Source: Chloroflexia bacterium
Lineage (GTDB): Bacteria; Chloroflexota; Chloroflexia; Thermomicrobiales; JALYUS01
Reading direction: 5' to 3'
Assembly (NCBI GenBank): GCA_025928215.1
Contig: JAICJW010000025.1
Span: 1-18,827, forward strand
DNA: 18,827 bases
The notes beneath the pieces were generated by a model. It was not told where the DNA came from. It saw only the letters and a program-made list of their open reading frames with translations, and ran no database searches. The position numbers and the translations under genes were made by a program. This document shows positions 14,414-18,827 of the stretch, in pieces (the first letter of the stretch is position 1; each line of letters starts with the position of its first letter).

Positions 14414-15691
14414 TTACCGGGCGGACAAGTACGCGGCGAGTGCGCTACGCACGAAGGTTTCGGCCTCGTCGCGTGTCTCCACATCGCCATCCAGGCGCGC
14501 GTCCCGGAGCGCGCCGAGGATGTCCCGATATACCGGGCCGGGCGGGACGCCGAGTTCTTTGAGGAAGGTCCCGAAGGAGCGCCCCTCGTGCATTTCTTGC
14601 CAACGGACGTGGCGAAGCCGTTCATAAAATGCCACGGCGTTTTTGTGAGCGGGATCACCATAGAGCACGGCGAGCGCTTCGTGTTCGCCGATCTGTTCCA
14701 GAATCGGTCGAATCGTCGAAAGACGCGGGGCGATTGCAATCGCCCCGCGCTCTTTCCAGACGCGAACGAGCCCGCGAATGCGAACGTGCATCGCTCCCAC
14801 GGGTATATCTTTCAGAAGCCGTTCTACGGCTGCGTCGTCCTGCCGACAAACGAAGAGCGCGCAGGCGGCCCAGAGTCTCGGGGCGACAAGTGGGAGGCGC
14901 GCCGTAACCCAGTCATCCCAGATGAGAGCCTCCGAGGTCGCGCGGAGTAACCCGAATGCGTCGAATGCGGTAAAGCAGGCAACGGGATCGGGTTCGCGGA
15001 TTGCCAGATCGAGTTCGTGTCGCTTTCGATCCGCTGAAATCGTTGCCAGCGCGCCGTCCGCAACCGCCGCCCGCATCAGTGCCGCCGTGTGTGGTTCGAC
15101 CGTGAAGCCGAAGCGCGCGGCATAGCGTGCCACGCGATAGAGGCGCGTCGGATCGTCGCGGAATGTGGCATCGTGCAGGACGCGGATCGTGCCCGCGCGG
15201 AGATCGGCCAGCCCGCCGGTCGGATCGAGCGGCCTACCGAAGCCATGCGGCGTAATCGGCAGGGCCATTGCGTTGATCGTGACATCGCGGCGATGCAAGT
15301 CCGCGTCAATGCTGGCGGGAAACGCCACGGTCGGCAATGCGCCGGGGCGCGGATAGGTTTCCGTGCGGGCCGTCGCAAGGTCAATCTTCGTATCGTCATC
15401 GCGTGCACGGACCGTCGCAGTGCCGAAATCGGTCGTCTTCGTGACTGCCGCGCTCGCGGTCTCCGCGAAGCGCCGCGCGACCTGGCGGGCATCGGTGGTC
15501 GTGACGACATCAAGATCATGGAGGCGCGTCTCTCCGTGCAGCAGATCACGAACCGGGCCGCCGACGAGCAATGCCTCGCCGCCCTCCGCCTCGGCGCTCG
15601 CCGCGAGACGCGATAAGAGGGCGCGTCGCGGCGCGCTGAGCGCTCCCCAGAGGATGGCTGGATCGGGATTGTCCGGTCGTTGTACCGCCAT
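14414..15691 (-). CDS. CCA tRNA nucleotidyltransferase (class II)
   Basis: This enzyme adds or repairs the 3'-terminal CCA of tRNAs (or, in some bacteria, adds only part of it or polyadenylates RNA). It has 425 aa. The head domain has LLVGGPVRDLL (GGPVRD 44-49), the two-metal DLD at 59-61 with Asp104 in KIDLATAR as third carboxylate, DFGTATVR (88-95) and LHRRDVTINAMAL with the RRD motif at 134-136. The DDPTRLYRVARYAARFGF block (~178-195) replaces the usual EDPLRILRAxRFAARLGF. The C-terminal helical body is complete and has no HD phosphohydrolase domain. Sequence alone cannot separate CCA-, CC- or A-adding activity. Start ATG 15691 has GAAGGAGA about 10 nt upstream. It is divergent from the tsaE cluster with only 49 nt between starts. 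Confidence 0.92.
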   Translation of the reverse strand: MAVQRPDNPDPAILWGALSAPRRALLSRLAASAEAEGGEALLVGGPVRDLLHGETRLHDLDVVTTTDARQVARRFAETASAAVTKTTDFGTATVRARDDDTKIDLATARTETYPRPGALPTVAFPASIDADLHRRDVTINAMALPITPHGFGRPLDPTGGLADLRAGTIRVLHDATFRDDPTRLYRVARYAARFGFTVEPHTAALMRAAVADGALATISADRKRHELDLAIREPDPVACFTAFDAFGLLRATSEALIWDDWVTARLPLVAPRLWAACALFVCRQDDAAVERLLKDIPVGAMHVRIRGLVRVWKERGAIAIAPRLSTIRPILEQIGEHEALAVLYGDPAHKNAVAFYERLRHVRWQEMHEGRSFGTFLKELGVPPGPVYRDILGALRDARLDGDVETRDEAETFVRSALAAYLSAR

Positions 15692-15705
15692 CGCGTTTCG
15701 TCTCC

Positions 15706-15733
15706 TTCACCGTTCGCGGGCGCATGGTATCAT
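15706..15733 (+). promoter_or_regulatory. Leaderless-type promoter of tsaE operon
   Basis: TTCACC (15706-15711), 16-nt spacer, extended -10 TGGTATCAT with TATCAT at 15728-15733 (5 of 6). It ends 7 nt before ATG 15741, which lacks a Shine-Dalgarno. It overlaps the ribosome-binding region of the divergent CCA-adding enzyme gene. Confidence 0.55.
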
Positions 15734-15740
15734 TTTCGGC

Positions 15741-16259
15741 ATGAATACTGGCAGCCCCACAGATATTGCCGCCCCGTCCCGCACCGTGGAAAGTCGTTCT
15801 CCCGCGGAGACGACCGCGCTTGGCGAGCGCGTCGGTCGAGCCATCCGGCCGGGCGATGTGCTGCTGCTGCGCGGCGATCTGGGCGCGGGGAAGACACAGC
15901 TCGCGCGCGGCGTGGCGGCAGGCCTCGGCATCCCCGGCCCGATCCCATCGCCGACCTTCACACTCGTCAATGAATACAACGGGTGGAATGCGAGGGGCAC
16001 GATGGTGCCGCTGGCGCATATTGATCTCTACCGGCTTGGTGAGGGCGGCGGCCTTGATTCGGTTGGCCTCGATGACTATTTCGGCGGCGATTGGGTCGTG
16101 CTTATCGAGTGGCCGGAGCGTGCCGTGGATGACGGCTTCGTGCCGGAATCGTACCTCGATGTCGCGATTGCGGACGGGGGCGGTGAATCCCGAACGTTGG
16201 TCTTCACCGGCTTTGGCGATGCCGTACGACTGCTCGGCGCGCTCGATTGGGCGGCCTGA
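15741..16259 (+). CDS. tsaE: tRNA t6A biosynthesis ATPase TsaE
   Basis: The small P-loop ATPase (172 aa, family ~150) that drives turnover of the TsaB-TsaD complex in N6-threonylcarbamoyladenosine formation at A37 of ANN-decoding tRNAs. Walker A is GDLGAGKT (45-52). SPTFTLVNEY (70-79), HIDLYRL (93-99), the GLDDYF segment and IEWPER (122-127) are the conserved family blocks. The start is the first Met before the conserved part; a much longer in-frame extension upstream reads antisense through the CCA-adding enzyme gene and is rejected. It has a -10 box at leaderless distance and no Shine-Dalgarno. Its TGA overlaps the tsaB ATG (TGATG), so translation is coupled. Confidence 0.95.
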   Translation: MNTGSPTDIAAPSRTVESRSPAETTALGERVGRAIRPGDVLLLRGDLGAGKTQLARGVAAGLGIPGPIPSPTFTLVNEYNGWNARGTMVPLAHIDLYRLGEGGGLDSVGLDDYFGGDWVVLIEWPERAVDDGFVPESYLDVAIADGGGESRTLVFTGFGDAVRLLGALDWAA

Positions 16260-16969
16260 TGGATAACCACGGAGGGCTGCTGCTCGCGCTCGATACGTCA
16301 TCGGAGGCCATCGGCTTCGCGATTGCCGGGTGCGATCTGCTCCTCGCCGAAGCGATCTGGCGCGGGCAGCGGCAGGGGACGGCAACGCTGCTGGCGGAGG
16401 CGATGCGCGCGCTGGAAGCATTGGGTCATACGCAGGATGATCTTCGCGCCGTCGCCGTCGCGATCGGGCCGGGGTCATTCAGCGGTTTGCGTGTTGGTCT
16501 GGGCATCGCGAAGGGGCTGGCGCTGGGGCTGGATATTCCGATTGTCGGTTGCCCGACGCTGGCCGTCACCGTCGAGCCGTTCCGCAGTGCGCGGCGGCCG
16601 GTGTGCGCATTGATCGCGGCGGGCCGGGGCCGCTTCGCGTATGGGGTGTACGAGGAGCGGGACGGAATGATGCGTGAGGCGCTGCCGATGGCGCACGGCA
16701 CGGGCGCGGCCATCGGCATGGCGCTTGCGGCCTATCCCGATGCAATCGTCTGTGGCGATCTGGACGGGGCGGCAGCAGAGGCGATCCGCGCCGCCGCTCC
16801 GGGCGTGACACTGCCACCGGCGAGCGTGCGCATTCGCCGACCGGGGGCATTGGCAGCATTGGCATGGCGGCGCATACTATTGGGGGAGTCCGACGACCTC
16901 GTCGCGCTCGAACCGGTCTATCTCCATACGATGGCGCCCGCGAGTGCGCCCCGCGCCACGAAAGGATAA
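16259..16969 (+). CDS. tsaB: tRNA t6A biosynthesis protein TsaB
   Basis: The non-catalytic ASKHA-fold partner of TsaD (236 aa). It scaffolds the TsaD-TsaB heterodimer and TsaE docking. It shows LLALDTSSEAIGFAI (8-22) and the signature AIGPGSFSGLRVGLGIAKGLA (from 69), followed by the CPTLAV region. The C-terminal half is divergent, as usual in this family. ATG 16259 overlaps the tsaE stop; an in-frame ATG at 16247 would overlap tsaE by 13 nt and is less likely. The next gene starts 6 nt after its TAA. Confidence 0.93.
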   Translation: MDNHGGLLLALDTSSEAIGFAIAGCDLLLAEAIWRGQRQGTATLLAEAMRALEALGHTQDDLRAVAVAIGPGSFSGLRVGLGIAKGLALGLDIPIVGCPTLAVTVEPFRSARRPVCALIAAGRGRFAYGVYEERDGMMREALPMAHGTGAAIGMALAAYPDAIVCGDLDGAAAEAIRAAAPGVTLPPASVRIRRPGALAALAWRRILLGESDDLVALEPVYLHTMAPASAPRATKG

Positions 16970-16975
16970 GGCGCA

Positions 16976-17665
16976 GTGCCTTACGTGATTGAACCGATGA
17001 CGATCGAGGACCTGTCCGAGGTTCATGCGGTCGAGGTGCAGTCCGTGCCGACGCCGTGGCCGATCAGCGCCTATCGGCGTGAGCTGAGCAACCCGCATGG
17101 CAACCATTATCTCGTCTGCCGCTGGCGGCCACCGGAAGGCACGATAGCCGAGCGTGCGGAGGAGCGGCAATCGCGCGGGCTTTTCCCGCTCTTTCACCGC
17201 AATCAGGAGCGTCTCGGCCCGCCGATGCACGCGCCGATCTGCGGATTCGCGGGGATGTGGGTGCAGGGCGACGAGGCGCATGTGACAATTATTGGCGTCG
17301 CGCCCGCGCATCGTGGTCGAGGGGTCGGCGAGTACATCTTCACGGCGCTCATTGACGAGGCGCTGCGCCGGAACGCGACGTGGATCACGCTTGAAGTGCG
17401 CGTCTCGAATTTGCGGGCGCAAAATCTCTACGCGAAGTACGGCTTCAGCGTGCAGGGCACCCGCCGCCGTTACTACAGCGACGACGGCGAAGACGCCTAC
17501 GTGATGGCCTCGCCCCCCGCGAATACCGCCGCCTATCACGAGCACTATCGTGCGCTCCGGCAGACCAATCATGCCCGGATCGCCGATTACTATGACTCGC
17601 TTGCGGGCGCGGCGGACCCACGCTCCTATTCGGATGGGCTGGCCCATGGATATCCTCGCGATTGA
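16976..17665 (+). CDS. rimI: RimI-like GNAT N-acetyltransferase
   Basis: A GNAT acetyltransferase related to RimI, which acetylates the N-terminus of ribosomal protein S18 in E. coli. It has VIEPMTIEDLSEVHAVE at the N-terminus, the acetyl-CoA loop VAPAHRGRGVGEYI (108-121), LEVRVSNLRAQNLYAKYGF (139-157) and RRRYYSDDGEDAYVM (163-177), all RimI-like. At 229 aa it is longer than the usual ~150: there is a charged insertion (~51-86) between the first strands and a ~50-residue C-terminal tail (180-229) with several Tyr and His residues of unknown role. Its place between tsaB and tsaD is the common rimI position and supports the symbol. GTG start with AAAGGATAAGG just upstream. Its end overlaps tsaD by 20 nt in another frame. 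Confidence 0.88.
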   Translation: MPYVIEPMTIEDLSEVHAVEVQSVPTPWPISAYRRELSNPHGNHYLVCRWRPPEGTIAERAEERQSRGLFPLFHRNQERLGPPMHAPICGFAGMWVQGDEAHVTIIGVAPAHRGRGVGEYIFTALIDEALRRNATWITLEVRVSNLRAQNLYAKYGFSVQGTRRRYYSDDGEDAYVMASPPANTAAYHEHYRALRQTNHARIADYYDSLAGAADPRSYSDGLAHGYPRD

Positions 17666-18731
17666 ATCGTCGTGCGACGAAACGGCGGCAGCGATCATCA
17701 GCGGCGGACGGATCGTGCGGAGCAGCATCATCGCCTCGCAGAACGACCTCCACGCCCGCTATGGCGGCGTCGTGCCGGAACTCGCCTCGCGCCGCCATGT
17801 GACCGAAATCGTGCCCGTCGTGCGCGCCGCGCTCGATATGGCAGGCTGCACATTCGACGATCTCGACGCGCTCGCCGTGACGATGGGGCCGGGCCTCGCG
17901 GGGTCGCTGCTCGTCGGCGTCAATGTCGCCAAAAGCCTCGCGTACGCGCGGGCGCTGCCCTTGATCGGCGTCAATCACCTCGAAGGGCATCTCTACGCGA
18001 ACTGGCTCATCCCGCCGGGAGCGACGGACGCGCCGGAGCCGCAATTCCCCGCTGTTGGGCTGATCGTCTCCGGTGGGCATACCTCGCTCGTCCTGATGAC
18101 CGGACACGGCGCGTACCGGCTGCTCGGCAGCACACTCGACGATGCGGCGGGGGAGGCGTTCGATAAGGGGGCGCGGCTGCTCGGCCTCGGCTATCCGGGC
18201 GGCCCGGCAATTTCTCGCGTCGCCGCGACGGGGAATGCCGCACGCTTCCCCTTCGCCCACGCCCGCACGGACAATCCCGCCGACTTCTCCTTCAGCGGCA
18301 TCAAGACCGCGCTGCTGCGCGCTGTTGCGCCCTACCGCCTGCCCGATGAACCGGCGGCGGAGCGGAGCGCGGCCACGCCATTCGTCACGCATCGCCCGAT
18401 TCGTCTAAGGGAAGAGACGCCCGTCGCGGACCTCGCCGCCGGATATGAGGAAGCAATCGTCGCGATGCTCGTCGCGCCTGTCGCGCGTGCGGCCCGCGAG
18501 CATGGCGCAACATCCGTCCTGCTCGCCGGAGGGGTCGCCGCGAACCGGCTGCTGCGGGAGCGGCTTGCGTCGGCGGTTGACGTGCCGCTCTTTTGCCCGT
18601 CCCCGGTCTATTGCACGGACAACGCGGCGATGATCGGCGCCGCCGCCGACCGTCACATGCAGGCGGACGATTTCGCCGGCTGGGACCTCGATGTTCAGCC
18701 GTCACTGCGCTTAGTAGTCAGTAGCCAGTAG
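17646..18731 (+). CDS. tsaD: tRNA threonylcarbamoyltransferase TsaD
   Basis: The catalytic subunit (361 aa) that transfers threonylcarbamoyl from threonylcarbamoyl-AMP to A37 of tRNA. It begins MDILAIESSCDETAAAI; the metal site is NHLEGH with His111 and His115; GPGLAGSLLVG, SGGHTSLV, DDAAGEAFDKGARLLGLGYPGG, DFSFSGIKTALLR, AGGVAANRLLR and CTDNAAMIG complete the ASKHA/Kae1 signature. It is slightly longer than usual because of an insertion around YRLPDEPAAERSAATPF. ATG 17646 lies inside the rimI end. TsaC/Sua5, which makes the intermediate, is not in the window. The last codons, encoding Ser-Ser-Gln-stop, lie in the inverted repeat at 18720-18767. Confidence 0.95.
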   Translation: MDILAIESSCDETAAAIISGGRIVRSSIIASQNDLHARYGGVVPELASRRHVTEIVPVVRAALDMAGCTFDDLDALAVTMGPGLAGSLLVGVNVAKSLAYARALPLIGVNHLEGHLYANWLIPPGATDAPEPQFPAVGLIVSGGHTSLVLMTGHGAYRLLGSTLDDAAGEAFDKGARLLGLGYPGGPAISRVAATGNAARFPFAHARTDNPADFSFSGIKTALLRAVAPYRLPDEPAAERSAATPFVTHRPIRLREETPVADLAAGYEEAIVAMLVAPVARAAREHGATSVLLAGGVAANRLLRERLASAVDVPLFCPSPVYCTDNAAMIGAAADRHMQADDFAGWDLDVQPSLRLVVSSQ

Positions 18732-18767
18732 TCAGAAAGGTTGGTCTCGTTCTGACTACTGGCTACT
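18720..18767. terminator. Perfect 18-bp inverted repeat, bidirectional 3'-end structure
   Basis: AGTAGCCAGTAGTCAGAA (18720-18737) and its exact reverse complement (18750-18767) flank a 12-nt loop. The stop codon of tsaD (18729-18731) and that of the minus-strand gene (18758-18756) lie at the same position of each arm. No T-tract is present on either side. It can serve as an mRNA 3' stem for both convergent genes. Upstream of the arm the AGTAGTCAG unit is repeated. Confidence 0.7.
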
Positions 18768-18827
18768 CAGATGCGCGATCATCATCATGTGCTCGATGTT
18801 CGCCATGTGGAAGGGCGTGCTCATCGG
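18756..18827 (-). CDS. C-terminal end of an unidentified gene (partial)
   Basis: The last 23 codons and TAG of a minus-strand gene, cut by the window edge, read PMSTPFHMANIEHMMMIAHL plus SSQ. Most third positions are G or C, as in the other genes here, whereas the competing open frame is not GC3-biased. The family is not recognisable from so short a piece; the Met/His-rich helix-like tail is notable. It is convergent with tsaD and ends in the same repeat-encoded Ser-Ser-Gln. Confidence 0.45.
   Translation of the reverse strand, partial: PMSTPFHMANIEHMMMIAHLSSQ

Noticed and set aside
15363..15740. In-frame N-terminal extension of TsaE
   Set aside because: It reads antisense through the CCA-adding enzyme start and adds Ser/Arg-rich sequence not found in TsaE; the start at 15741 matches the family length.
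18754..18827. Alternative open minus frame at the right edge
   Set aside because: Its third codon positions are not GC-biased, unlike the frame chosen and the other genes in the window.

Overview
This is a GC-rich window with strongly GC-biased third codon positions and ordinary chromosomal gene content. Tat-type export signals, a Tat/lipobox solute-binding protein, an SH3-NlpC/P60 exoprotein, GT39-type membrane glycosyltransferases with a C-terminal beta domain, and a phosphoribosyltransferase with an extra N-terminal domain together suggest a monoderm Chloroflexota bacterium of the Thermomicrobia/Sphaerobacter type. That placement is inference from gene style, because no rRNA or phylogenetic marker was compared.

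Layout. 1-2434: an oligopeptide-type ABC solute-binding lipoprotein on the minus strand with a roughly 200-nt leader, divergent from what follows. 2435-3786: an alpha/beta hydrolase ending inside a long inverted repeat, then a small CoA-binding protein. 3878-8147: three tightly coupled glycosyltransferase genes (GT2, GT4, GT39-like membrane enzyme) for envelope glycan or glycolipid assembly. 8274-10385: a membrane protein with a PP2C-like domain that has lost its metal ligands, one transmembrane helix, a helical segment and a beta-propeller-like exterior. 10440-11515: a possible 18-codon upstream ORF overlapping a hypoxanthine phosphoribosyltransferase that carries an N-terminal PD-(D/E)XK-like domain and an Asp-to-Asn change in the PRPP loop. 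11516-11842: a probable decayed XRE-type regulator with a promoter and direct-repeat operator. 11843-12598: a methyltransferase (minus). 12726-14338: a self-contained transcription unit (promoter, about 160-nt structured leader, Tat-SH3x3-NlpC/P60 hydrolase, strong terminator). 14414-15691: CCA-adding enzyme (minus). 15741-18731: tsaE-tsaB-rimI-tsaD, most of the machinery for the essential tRNA t6A modification plus a ribosomal-protein acetyltransferase. 18720-18827: a perfect inverted repeat holding the stop codons of two convergent genes, and the tail of a further minus-strand gene.

Recurrent themes: (i) several genes have a TANNNT -10 box only 4-8 nt before the start codon and no convincing Shine-Dalgarno, which predicts leaderless mRNAs; (ii) two gene 3' ends are formed inside inverted repeats; (iii) the least ordinary items are the pseudophosphatase-propeller protein, the nuclease-like/HPRT fusion with its upstream ORF, and the leader of the NlpC/P60 gene. 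No mobile element, CRISPR array, tRNA or rRNA gene was recognised.
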